DNA of 64,000 nt from Macrotrachela quadricornifera. Taxonomy: Eukaryota; Rotifera; Eurotatoria; Philodinida; Philodinidae. Of the stretch, positions 27,077 through 37,446 are shown piece by piece. The stretch covers positions 552,789 to 616,788 of the forward strand of contig JAJEKB010001195.1 of NCBI GenBank assembly GCA_022393335.1, read 5' to 3'. Positions within the stretch are counted from its first letter, which is position 1, and each line of letters opens with the position of its first letter. The translations under genes and the position numbers were made by a program. The notes under the pieces are model-generated. The model searched no databases and had not been told where the DNA came from. It saw only the letters and a program-made list of their open reading frames with translations.

Positions 27077-29869
27077 TTAATGATGATTTTGTGTTTGTTT
27101 TTTTAATTTAATTGCTTCTAAAATTGGTTTACGTTTTGATTGAAAACGATTTTGTACTTCTCGTAATTCAATTTCCATGATTTCATCAAGTAATGCTAAA
27201 CGTTGTTCAATTTGTTCAACAGAAAAATGTTCAATTGTCTAAAATATATTTAAAGAAAAAGCAATAACGATACAGCTAAGATATCATAATAAAAAACATA
27301 CTCGTTGAAAATGATCACCATCTTTATTATACATTCGTACTTCTTGAGCAATTAATTTCATAAAATCTTCTTTATTTTTATCTAATGTTGTTCGTTTGGA
27401 ATTTTGATTAGAACTTGGAAGTGAAGATTTTAAATGATGTGTTTGTGGTTTATTTGTAATCTAATATATCAAATAGATAAATTTCATAGAGTATTTGTGA
27501 AAAAAAAAATTAATCTTTTTATTCAAATAAAAATTTTTTTATGAAGTTAGGCAATGTATTGAATAAAACGATAAATATATTTTAAAATAAGTAAAATACT
27601 CATAGTTAGAATATTTTTCTACGAAATATAGATAGATCTCAATCCTTGAATTTTAGACCAATCGTTATGTTGAAACTAGAGTCGATCGGGTTTGAGATGA
27701 ATCAAGATTGATCTTTAGCCGTTCAATAAAGATTATAAGATATCGATTCTGAATAAAACCGATAATTTGCATTTTAATTGACAGAATGATACTTAAATGT
27801 AGACAATATAATAAAAAAACGCTTGTTCTTTTTTTTTCTATTTTGTTATATAAATTAAAGTCTTCTTTGTAAAAAAAAATGGGAATTTAGTTAAATATAT
27901 TATATGTATCAATTGTTATCTTAGATTCGATGGACTCTAGTCGAAAGTATAATATGATTGTTGAGAGAAAATTAAACGATCTGATTTATTAAAGCAGCAA
28001 TAGGAATATTTAGCAAATGTCATATTTCGTAATTTACTTTTCTCTCCTTCAATGTTAATATATTTAATACCTTCTACTTATTGAATTATCATTAAGTAAT
28101 ATTCTCATCTAAAAAAAATTAGCTGAATTTACCTTAAGTGTATCTTGTTGACTATCTGCATCATTTTCTGTTTCAGTTCCATTTTCATTAATAATCATAG
28201 TATCCGATGATTCTGATGATAATTCAATCATTGTATTGCAACTACTTGATTGAAATGTATCTGTTTCTGTATCATGTCTATTTGTATTTGTATTTATAAA
28301 TGTCTGTTGTTGATGTTCAGGAACAATTGTTTGCTCTTGATTATGATTTGTTAATGTACCATCATTAACAATTGGACGTTCAACTAAAACACCATTATTA
28401 TAAGTAGCTATTGTTGTTGTATTAGATGTTATTGATGATCGGTTACGTTCTTGAATTTCACGAACTTCATCAATCATTTGTTGTAAAACATTAATATCTT
28501 TAGCATTACGAATAAATTCGTGCTAATAAAAAAACGAAGAAATTATAATGAAATAAAAAAATAAGATTAAAATTTTACACTGAGTAATTCAGTTGCTGTT
28601 GATCGTGCATCAGGATTTTTAACAAGACATTTTGAAACAAAATCATTTAAAGCTGGTGTCCATCGTGACATATCTTTGAATGTAGGCGGTGGACGTGATG
28701 GAATCATAAAGATAGCCTAAACATTAAAAAATTTTTTTTTCAATTAAAATCAATCAATCAATAATTTACACGCATTGGATGAATATCACTATATGGTGGT
28801 TTACCTTCAGCTATTTCGATAGTTGTAATACCTATTTAATATCAATAAAGAATATAAAATATATAAATGTCTATTAAAAATTTCAACCTAAACTCCAAAT
28901 ATCTGCTAGGACACCATGTCCAATTTCTTGAATTACTTCCGGTGCCATCCTAAATGAATTATTCTTTCGTATTTATTCTTTTTTTGTTTTTTAAAAAATT
29001 TTCAGTTTTTACCAAAATGGAGTTCCTTAAAACAAAAAGAGAAAAAGAATTTATTTGAATTATATAAATATATTTACCAATCATTGTATTTCGTTTTGCC
29101 ATAGTATCCTATGATTAAAAAACATACATAATTGTTTTTCTAAGATTTACTTTTTTTAAATTTACTGTTAATTGTCCAGCAACACCAAAATCAGCTAATT
29201 TAGCACGACCATCATTTGTTAAAAGAATATTTCCTGCTTTAATATCTCGATGAATTTTACATAATAAATGTAAATATTCTAATCCTTTAAGTGTATATTT
29301 TAATATAACAGCTATTTCTTGTTCATTTAACTAAAATAATAAAATAAAATATATGTGCCATTTTTTCTTTTTCATTACTGTTTTTCCACGAAGTTTCATT
29401 ATATCTGATACTGAACCAGAGGCGCAATATTCCATAACAATCTTCAAAAAATAAAAATAGAAAATTGATTTTTCATAATTTGTTTTTGTTTTCTTTTACC
29501 CATAAATCAGTATCTTTAAAATAACTACCAAAATATTTGACGATATAAGGTGAATCACACTGTTTCATTATTGAGATTTCTTTAACAATTTCTTCTAAAT
29601 CACTTTCAACTGGTACTAAAAATAAAATATTTATTTAATTAAATTGAAGTACATTCATTATTTACCTTGTTTTATTGCTAAAAAATGTCCCGTATCTCGA
29701 TGTTTTGCTTTATATACACATCCATATGATCTATATTATCAAAAGTATAAGAATAAATATATTAATATACAATTAATTACCCTTTTCCAATTTTGCATAC
29801 AATTTCTAATACATTTTCCATATTTTGTGCAAGATTTTCTTCTGTTAAACGTTCAAATGTTTTCGCCAT
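27077..29869 (-). CDS. STK3/4: MST1/2 (Hippo) Ste20-family serine/threonine kinase with C-terminal SARAH domain
   Basis: The start is ATG at 29869. The kinase domain follows almost at once: glycine loop [12 protein letters not shown], catalytic lysine in [13 protein letters not shown] catalytic loop, DFGVAGQL, and an activation segment KRNTMIG-TPFWMAPEVIQ in which the threonine of TPFW is the usual autophosphorylation site. A Thr/Ser/Asn-rich linker (28133-28477 and neighbours) connects to the C-terminal SARAH helix, [16 protein letters not shown] to [14 protein letters not shown] (27077-27240), the dimerisation module that also binds SAV1 and RASSF. This kinase phosphorylates LATS in the Hippo growth-control pathway. 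A 672-nt intron (27461-28132) precedes the final exons and the others are short. The gene starts 38 nt after the UQCC1 stop on the same strand, and an acceptor-like TTATATTTTAG ends 11 nt before its ATG. It converges with dynein, with 190 nt between the stops. Confidence 0.95.
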
Positions 29870-29907
29870 ATTTAATTATCTAAAATATAAGTATAAACTA
29901 TATTCTA
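29870..29907 (-). promoter_or_regulatory. 38-nt UQCC1-MST intercistronic region with splice-acceptor-like site
   Basis: On the minus strand this spacer reads through a T/A-rich tract ending TTATATTTTAG, with the AG at 29880-29881 about 11 nt before the MST start codon. It is too short for an ordinary promoter plus 3' UTR. In animals with spliced-leader trans-splicing, such spacing is typical of operons. No leader sequence is visible in the window, so the use of this acceptor is inferred. Confidence 0.55.
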
Positions 29908-31131
29908 TTATTTTTGTAATGCTCCTCTAGTTTTATTTTTAAAATCAAGATAATGTTGATTAACAAATTTTGTATCAACAGTATCACCATGTAATGGTAA
30001 AAAATAAACATAACCGTTTTTTGTAAAATTTTCATCAGGTAATTGTTCTAAATGTTTTATATTTTTTCTTATATAGGTTACAAGTGTTACTAGACGTTCA
30101 AGTGGAGTAGGTTGAAAATGACGAAAATGTCTCCATACAGCAGCAGCTAATACTGTATCATCATCAACAAGACCTTCATCTAATGCTAACATAAATGCAT
30201 TCATTTCAGAACGTAATTCTTCTAATTGATTACGACGAATTTTGGTTTGACCAGGAATAATTTGCTGAGCACGTAGATCAAGATCTGTCCACATTATACG
30301 AGCTAAGTGACGACGAAGAAATATACCAGTTGGTCCTATAGAAATAAATTTAGTTTAATTCTGTTTTATAAGACTATGATCGGCTAATGCGACAATATCT
30401 AGTGTAGAGTTAAAACTGATAGAACTTTTTTTATTGATCTAAATATTTTGAATAAATTGTATCAATTGGTATCTATCTTCATTGTTATTATGAAATCAAA
30501 ATTAAACACAAGGAAAGTACTTATGAAAGATTCACTCTTTCTTCCTACAAAAGTCTATTGAATTCTATATCATTTTTTTTATAAACTATTTGGTTTATCT
30601 CAATCAATTGTTCTCACAATCACACAGATTGATTTCAGCAGAAACACTCAAATCTCTGTTAATTTTATTGCAGATCTAATTATTCTAAATTAAAAATCTA
30701 TTAAAATTTAAAGATATTCATTCAATCATACCTAATTGAACATAACGAACAAGTAAAAACCACATATGTAGAAATATAATCCTTCCAAATGATGCAAAAA
30801 CATCTGGCATATCAAGTTCACGTTGTATTCCATCAAAATCAACTGATGAACTAATCATATAATATGATATTGCTGCAGCTTGATACAATACTCTTTGTGG
30901 TTCACGTAATTCTCCTTGTAAGCCAAGTTTCATTTTAATACGTGACATTAAACTTGGTATATATAGTACTGGAAGATTATTTGGTGATTGTGCAGTACTT
31001 AAACCTGTACCAACTGGTAAAGCAGTTGTTTGATTTGTTTTAGGTGGTGATTGTGTTGATAATAAACGTTGTAAAATAACATGACTACAGCGAATATAAT
31101 TCACTCGATTATAAAAAGTAAATCTTAACAT
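29908..31131 (-). CDS. UQCC1: UQCC1 (CBP3), mitochondrial complex III assembly factor
   Basis: Two exons (30732-31131 and 29908-30335), separated by a 396-nt intron, join in phase 1 to 275 residues. The N-terminus is basic and hydroxylated (MLRFTFYNRVNYIRCSHVIL), as expected for a mitochondrial presequence. The ubiquinol-cytochrome c chaperone domain follows: RELDMPDVFASFGRIIFLHM, then LVRYVQLG-PTGIFLRRHL, and DEGLVDDDTVLAAAVWRHF near the end, a good match to the GYDEGILSDDHGLAAALWR-type motif of the family. The protein acts with UQCC2 in the matrix to help translate and stabilise newly made cytochrome b. An acceptor-like TTTTGTAG abuts the start ATG. The gene is the first of a tight same-strand pair with the MST kinase. 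Confidence 0.9.
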
Positions 31132-32220
31132 CTACAAAATTCATATCATATGATTTTTGTTTTTAAAATAACTAAAGAAAAATTAATCAGCTATCCATAC
31201 GATTTATATATAAAGACTATCGTTTTGAATTAGTATTAATCATTTCACTTGCTGATAAATTGGACAAACTAATTAGTAATTAGTTATTTGTTAATGATAT
31301 AGTATACTGTTTAGAAAGAAACTATGCATTTCATAGCACTTTAATCCTTCATGAAATGCATGTCGTTGTAAACTAATATCCTAAAAAGAAATTTTCAATA
31401 TTTGTATTGAAAAATCAAATCATATCAATAAGTATCATGTACTAATTGATAATTTTCCTTAGTCTTCTTTAATTTTTATAAAAAAGAAAGTTTCAAATAA
31501 ATAAAATATTTTATTTCAAGACCTTCTTTTTCAATTTATTTATGAAATAACTGTAGTCCTTGATTACTTATTCAATTATAATTATTGCATGAATCCATTT
31601 AATGTAAAAGTATTTTAGTTTTTCTAAGTATTAAACATAACGTTCTTCTATTAGTTAATATAATTACATATTTTAATATCTACTTAAATAAAAGAAATCT
31701 TTGATATAAATAATAGGTTTATTTAAGGAGATTTTCGCTATCTCACTCTTTTGTGACCTTGTATGATTCTTGAAGAAAGTACAGTCAATCAATCTGACAC
31801 TCTTATTACGGATGGATTGTCTAAAATAACAAGATGTATATTCAATGGAAAAAAGATTAACGAAAATTGTAAAGAGAATTATTGAAAAAGTCTGTTTTTC
31901 TCAAATGACTGCATCTAGTTACATAATGATCCCGATGAAGATTGGTTTGATTGCGCTAAAACCTTTTTTTGGAGGTACCTTAGGCCCGTAAATCCAGGTA
32001 CACAGATCAACAACGAAAACGGTCGTTTTTAACACTGAAGATCACTTTGAAGTATATGCAGTAAAAATTTCAGCTAGGTTGGACAAACTTTGAAGACAGT
32101 TTCGTACTTTTGCTCAACTTGAAATCCAGTTCCTGTTCAAACAAGAGAGAGGGAGAGGTAATTCTTTGAACTTATCTTATTTTCATATATATTTTTTTCT
32201 TGTTGAGATAATAATCACTC
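31132..32220. other. Intergenic region
   Basis: A/T-rich sequence upstream of UQCC1. The part around 31,900-32,150 is less A/T biased than its surroundings and may be the remnant of a repeat, but I see no open frame, terminal repeats or RNA gene. Confidence 0.5.
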
Positions 32221-32399
32221 TTATAAATTAACTCCCTGAATAGCATCCATAAGAATATGTTGGACAAATTCTTTCATTAAAAGTAGATGTTCAATATAAA
32301 ATTGTTTTCGATCACGATCATAACCGAATTCGAAAAAATCGCAAAGTTCAATTTCATCAATGTATTCAATTATAATCAACAAAATAAAAGAATATCGAT
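32221..32399 (-). pseudogene. Possible exon fragment or gene remnant
   Basis: The minus strand has an open frame ending at a TAA (32221-32223). It encodes a coding-like peptide including ELCDFFEFGYDRDRKQFYIE and EFVQHILMDAIQGVNL. Its composition is much less biased than chance frames nearby. I find no convincing acceptor or start upstream; a short candidate exon near 32,420-32,456 ends at a plausible donor but does not connect cleanly. It may be the last exon of a broken gene or a captured fragment. I do not recognise the family. Confidence 0.3.
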
Positions 32400-32776
32400 G
32401 ATTTAATTAATTTTTACCAATCGTATTTCAATCAAACATTTGAAAAACAACTGAAAATTGGGCAAGTACCTCTACAAATAATATCAGAAATAAAAATATA
32501 AAAATTATATTTTCAAATGCAATATACTTTTATTCGATAATTGTCTTCGATATTAACATGAATTTGTTCTAACCAAATATTAACTAAAATTTTGTTGCAT
32601 TAATATATTTTTATATTTGGATACGAAATTCATTAAAATATATTGATCAGATATTAGTTAAAAATAAATTATCTAAAATTAAAATATTTTTTGTTATAAT
32701 TTTTTTCTTTATCTTAATTTTATCATTTTTTTTTTCGTAATTTAAAGACAAATGTTCATAACAATTATTTTTTTAA

Positions 32777-33501
32777 TTAGATTAAAAATGATCGTAAGGA
32801 ATCTTGAGAAGAATCTGACGTTGTAGGATTTGGCAATGTTGCATTACCAAGAAGTGCTGAAAGAGAAAACGAAAATATATTGAGAAAACTATGATAATCT
32901 CAAAAGTAATATTAATAATTCGAAAATGTACGAGATAGTTAAAGTAATTCTCTAATCACTTTATAAAGATCAAAACATTAAATTATTATATATATATATT
33001 AAAATCAAAATTTGATTACTAACAAGGTTGTGTTGACATTGTTGTTTGAGATAAACTATCACCGAGATCTGCATTTGTAAGAGCAGATGTAGTAGTTGTA
33101 CCTCGACTTAATTCATCAAGTAATCCATTAAGACTTTCTGTATTTTCTACACTAAAATCTGCAATAGCATCATTTAAATATTGATTAAATTCTCTTAATA
33201 ATGTTTCTTTTCGTTCAATATTTGTTCTTAAATCAGTAATATTTTCAAGTATTTGTTCTTCAGGTAATGCTCGATTAACTAATGATTTTAATTGTAATAA
33301 ATTACATTCAATTTCATTTGCTGATTCATACATTCGACGCATATGTTGTTCAACAGCAGCTGAATTTTGTTCAGATGTTGAACCAGATGCTACAGCTGAA
33401 CTTGAACCTGTACATGGATCTTGAAGAAGAAAGGCAATAAATGATTTTATTGATTCTTCAAAATTATTTAATAAATCATCAGATAAATTAATTGAAGACA
33501 T
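32777..33501 (-). CDS. MED28: Mediator complex subunit 28
   Basis: Two exons (33024-33501 and 32777-32856) join in phase 1 to 185 residues, close to the human length of 178. The family pattern is an acidic N-terminal helix (DDLLNNFEESIKSFIAFLLQ), a long helix with HMRRMYESANEIECNLLQLK, and a coiled-coil segment EEQILENITDLRTNIERKE. These follow the MED28 order of FEACF, ECFFLQKR and PEQVIKEDVSELRNELQRKD-like motifs. A Ser/Ala-rich insert separates the first two helices, and the C-terminal tail is Ser/Thr-rich. MED28 sits in the head module of Mediator and links activators to RNA polymerase II. The start ATG follows directly on TTATTATTTTCAG, a strong acceptor, so either a 5'-UTR intron or a trans-spliced leader is likely. 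The gene is divergent from the first VAMP gene. Confidence 0.8.
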
Positions 33502-33831
33502 CTGAAAATAATAAAAAAATATTTCTTTTTTTTTGTTTTTTTATTAAAATTGTAACAATAATTGACGAAACTATGCTACTTACTTTTTTTTCTTTTTTAT
33601 GATTGGTTAATATTAGTATTGATTTCATCAAATGATTTTATTAATAAACTGTTCTGATTGTCGCTAGTATTAAAAATCTATAAAAATCTCCTATTGTGCA
33701 GGAATATATGACAACAAGGCCAATATGGCGTCGTTGTCTTTATTGGTTTTCCGGATGTTCAATTTGACGTGTTTTTGTTTTCTTTTAGATTCATCCATTT
33801 TTTTTCTAATCAAAAGAAATTCAATCAAAAT
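33502..33831. promoter_or_regulatory. Divergent promoter region between MED28 and VAMP, with a 29-nt interrupted palindrome
   Basis: The 330-nt segment between two divergent starts is less A/T rich around 33,700-33,780. At 33710-33738 it contains GACAAC, then GGCCAATATGGCG, then GTTGTC, an interrupted inverted repeat with CCAAT and a YY1-like ATGGCG core in its centre. It probably serves one or both promoters. Confidence 0.45.
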
Positions 33832-34841
33832 ATGTTAGTATTTTTATTAGATGAAAACATTTACTATTAGAAATTGTTTTTCTTATTTTTAGGTCAGCTT
33901 CATTTGAAAATCCACCCCGTGCAACACAATATCAATCAACAAAACGATTTGATAATCTTCAAGCTGATGTTAATCAGGTTTGTCTTTGATTCTTTTTGTT
34001 TTGTCTTTCAAAATGTTAGTTATCATTTAAAATTAGTAAAATTATCTATTTCATATAATTAGATTTTCTTTTGCTTTATGTAATGTTGTTTTATGTATGC
34101 ATATCTCGTACAGGTCGTTGATGTTATGAAAGATAATCTTGATAAAGTACTTGAACGTGATGCAAAATTAAATACACTTGAAAATCGAGCTGGTAAGTTA
34201 AAAAATAAAAAAATATTAAATCGATATAAAATAATTAATACCGCTATTTATCTTTATGCTAATTATTTGATTTTTGCTATAAAAAATGTTTTTGCAGAAA
34301 TTTTACAAACGGGTGCATCACAATTTACAACAAATGCTAGTAAATTAAAACGTAAATATTGGTGGAAAAATCTTAAGGTAAGTGTATTGATTTGTAATTT
34401 AATTTAAAAAAAATATGACTACAGAAGAAGAGAAGATAAATAATGGGAGAATTTTTGTTATTCAGACGAATTAATGTATGCATCACAAAATTTTTCTCAT
34501 ACAACAAAACGTTTAAGACGTAAAATGTTTTATGAAAATATGAAGGTAGATTTTTATGAATGCTATAGCTGCTCATTGTTAATTTAAATATAAAAGATTT
34601 GAAAATAATATTTAATATTTATTTAGATGTGGGTTATCTTGATTATTGTTATTGTAAGTAATTAATAATAATTAATTATTTTATATAAATATAATTTTAT
34701 TTAGATCGTTTTAATAATTGTTATTGTTGGTAAAAAAAGAAAAACAAAATAAATATAATGAATTTATTTTAAAATTATTTTTGATATTTAGTTGCTGTTA
34801 CTCAATCGGTTAAAAGCAATCAAAGCAATAGTGGAAAATAA
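33832..34841 (+). CDS. VAMP: Synaptobrevin/VAMP R-SNARE 1, with two alternative exons for the C-terminal half of the SNARE motif
   Basis: R-SNAREs on vesicles zip with target SNAREs to fuse membranes. Exons are 33832-33833, 33893-33977, 34114-34192, then either 34298-34377 (4a) or 34466-34545 (4b), then 34627-34653, 34705-34729 and 34792-34841, giving 115 residues. The start codon is split: AT before the donor GTTAGT, G at the start of exon 2. The SNARE motif includes [19 protein letters not shown], with the zero-layer Arg in LERD. Exon 4a encodes [19 protein letters not shown], the standard synaptobrevin juxtamembrane with its Trp pair. Exon 4b encodes [20 protein letters not shown], without the Trp pair. 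Both are 80 nt, phase 1 in and phase 0 out. Including both gives an in-frame TAA after two codons. The anchor [17 protein letters not shown] is split over three exons and is followed by a short tail. Confidence 0.9.
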
Positions 34842-35387
34842 ATTGAAAAATAGTAAGAAAATATAAATGGTCTTTTTTCTTTCTATATTAGATAAGAATC
34901 TTTCATTTTATTTTTATTTTTATTTAGAATTTTTCTATTAAGGACACTATTTTATAGTTGTGTATACTGCATGTTACGGTTTAATTAATGTACGCTTATT
35001 TTATTTATCTTCATTCCTTGAGCAACAAAACAAACTATCCATGTTTGTCTGTTACTTTTTTCTATTTTATTTTGTTTCTCTTCTTCTTTTTGTTTGTTTG
35101 ATTTTATGCTTTAAAAAAAAACATTCTTCTTTCTCTATATATCTTTTATTCACATTCATTGAAATGATCTTATCTTTTATTTATTTATGCCATTTTACTT
35201 GTCTATCGTACACACAGAAATACACTTTTATGTTTTGAATTTTGTGCAAAAGTAAATCTATTTACAAGAGATAATATTGATTTTCATTATTCCATCTGCA
35301 TATGTTGTCTCTTTTTTTTTTATTAAGAAATCATTTCTTTTTTAGATTTTTATATTATTATTCTATTAAATTTAATTTAATTATAAT
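34842..35387. other. Spacer between tandem VAMP genes
   Basis: A T-rich 546-nt spacer that must hold the 3' end of the first VAMP gene and the promoter of the second. A Phe/Leu-rich open frame at 34960-35238 is what T-rich DNA gives by chance, and I do not call it. Confidence 0.55.
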
Positions 35388-36334
35388 ATGTAAATATTCA
35401 ATATTAGTTTGAAAATTGAATGTTTTTGATTTTATTTTTCTTATAGGACAACTAATGGTAGTGGTGTTCCACCAGCTGCTGGTGGTGGTGGCTCCAAACG
35501 TCTTGCTCAACAACAGGCACAAGTCGATGAAGTTGTTGATATAATGCGACAAAATGTTGATAAAGTATTAGAACGTGACAAAAATTTGTCACTTCTTGAT
35601 GATCGAGCTGGTAAATTTTTTCAATAAGTTATTTCTTCAGAAAGAAAAAAATATATGTAAATTTTTAAGATAAATTACAACATAATGCAGCTCAATTTGA
35701 ACAGCATGCAGGCAAATTAAAACGGAAATATTGGTGGAAAAATATGAAGGTAAGAAAGCTTCTCAGACTTTGACTTGTTTATGGTAGAAAGATATATAAA
35801 AAAAAAATTTCATATACGGATTAGATGATGATTATAATGGGAGTGGTGGGCACTATTTTTGCCATTGTGGTGATAGGTAAAAATTCTCGTATTGTGGTCT
35901 TCCTTTTATTTATTGTGTTATTCAATATTCGTCCAATTGCATGTTTATATATTGCTTTTATGATTTAGCATGAGATAATGTGTAAAGTTTGAAACGAAAA
36001 TATTTTTATTATTATTTGTTTAGCATGGATTGTTTCGAAAGTTAAAGCAGTGACACCTGTTCTTCCATCCGGTGACGCAACAACAGCTATTCCATCTGTG
36101 AATAGTGCATTACCAAAAGTGTCTGGTGGTTCAATGGCTATCCCAAGTGGAAATAAACCAGCATCAAGACATCGTGGATCATCTAGTCGTAAGAAGCCAA
36201 AATCCACGACACTAGCTCCTATTACAAGTTCAGCAGTACCATCAGATGATGATGAACCAGCATCATCAAATGGAGAAGATGCAACAAAAGCTGCTATAAA
36301 ACGAGCTATTCGTGCAATTCTCAATAGGCAATGA
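35388..36334 (+). CDS. VAMP: Synaptobrevin/VAMP R-SNARE 2 with a long C-terminal tail beyond the membrane anchor
   Basis: Exons 35388-35389 (split ATG, inferred), 35447-35610, 35670-35749, 35825-35876 and 36024-36334 give 202 residues. The N-terminus is Gly/Pro/Ala-rich ([10 protein letters not shown]). The R-SNARE motif is canonical: [40 protein letters not shown], then [11 protein letters not shown] with the Trp pair. The anchor is [20 protein letters not shown]. Synaptobrevins normally end a few residues later. Here the last exon continues for about 95 residues, rich in Ser, Pro, Ala and Lys ([19 protein letters not shown]), then an acidic patch [12 protein letters not shown] and a basic end [14 protein letters not shown]. 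By the usual topology this tail would be in the vesicle lumen and exposed outside after fusion. Intron positions match the first VAMP gene, so the pair arose by tandem duplication. Confidence 0.88.
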
Positions 36335-36650
36335 TTATTTTTAAGAAAAACAGAAAAAGATCTAAATTAATTTAAGATCACATTTTCTTTTTGTCATTCC
36401 GTTATTATATTGACCCTCTTACATTTATTTACTATTCTCTTTTTCTCTCTATTTTTTCCTTCCATGTTGTTTGTTTTGTTGTTTTTCTATTGTTCGTGCA
36501 ACAATAATTAATATTTACTTATTTCAACGCATTATATTTTTAGTGACTCATACTTTTCAATATTATGTAACTATATTTCTCTTGTCTTTTTATTCTTCAT
36601 TATATATATATATATATATAAACATTTATAATGGCAATATTAATAAAATT
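36335..36650. other. Convergent 3' region between VAMP 2 and the metallophosphoesterase
   Basis: This 316-nt T-rich spacer lies between two converging stop codons. It contains a TA dinucleotide run at about 36,599-36,620 and AATAAA-like signals on both strands near its ends. No gene is seen. Confidence 0.6.
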
Positions 36651-37446
36651 TCATTTTATCCCTTTTACTTCTAAATCAACAATAATCGGCGGTTGAGATG
36701 GTCTGTAACGTAGATCACATGTAGATGCATTAACAAATATAGTTGAATCGACTTCGTCACGTCCATATCCTTCATGTATATGTCCAAATACATGTAATCG
36801 TGGTTTGATTTCTTTGATTCGTGCAAGTAGTTGTGCACAACCAACATGTTCACCATGAAAAGTTGTATCAAGGATATTTGCAGGTGGTCCATGTGTAATA
36901 AGTACATCAACATCATTAGGTATTTTTGACCAAACTTGCTTGATTTCTGGACTATTAGCAGGTAAATTAAATGCCCAATCACAAAATTCAGGTTGATATG
37001 GACTAGAAAAGAATTTTTTTAAAGATTTTCCTTTTTTATCATGAATTTTACCTTCCATAAAATTTTAATCCTGTTTGTTGGTCAATAAATTCTTGTTCTT
37101 CTAAATAAATAATTCCATAATCAGTTGCTAATGATGGATCACGTATTAAACGTCCAATTTGTTCGCAGTCTTGTTTTTTTCTAGAATGCCATCGTTGCCA
37201 TGATTGTTTATAAAATTCAGGTTCAAGAGTTAAATCATGATTACCAGCGATAATTATTTTTAAACGATACTGTGTTAAAGATTTAAGCCAGTTTATAAAT
37301 TTTTCTATTTCAGTTTGTTCACCGGTCATGGAAAAATCACCAGCATGAACAAGTATGTCACCAGCGGGAAGAGCAAAATGATAACGTGAATGCGTATCGC
37401 TTATGCATACAATACGTGTCATATTTGTTCCGCTGTTACTAGCCAT
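36651..37446 (-). CDS. MPPED1/2: Metallophosphoesterase of the MPPED1/MPPED2 (239FB/UPF0046) family
   Basis: Two exons (37052-37446 and 36651-37002), separated by a 49-nt intron, encode 248 residues. The metal-binding motifs of the calcineurin-like fold appear in order: DTH in CISDTHSR, GD in HAGDFS, AGNHD, H in THGPP, and the paired histidines in FGHIHEGYG. The last is the family signature, with NAS and PPIIVDL after it. Family members are cytosolic metal-dependent phosphodiesterases with weak activity on cyclic nucleotides. The physiological substrate is not settled and cannot be read from sequence. The full set of metal ligands suggests activity. The join restores GSPYQPEFCDWAFNLP across the intron, as in the family. 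The gene converges with the second VAMP gene. Confidence 0.92.

Noticed and set aside
34960..35238. Phe/Leu-rich open frame between the VAMP genes
   Set aside because: Composition is what T-rich DNA gives by chance; no start context or splice links.
35965..36324. 119-codon minus-strand open frame
   Set aside because: It is the antisense shadow of the last VAMP 2 exon, whose plus-strand frame continues a canonical SNARE gene.
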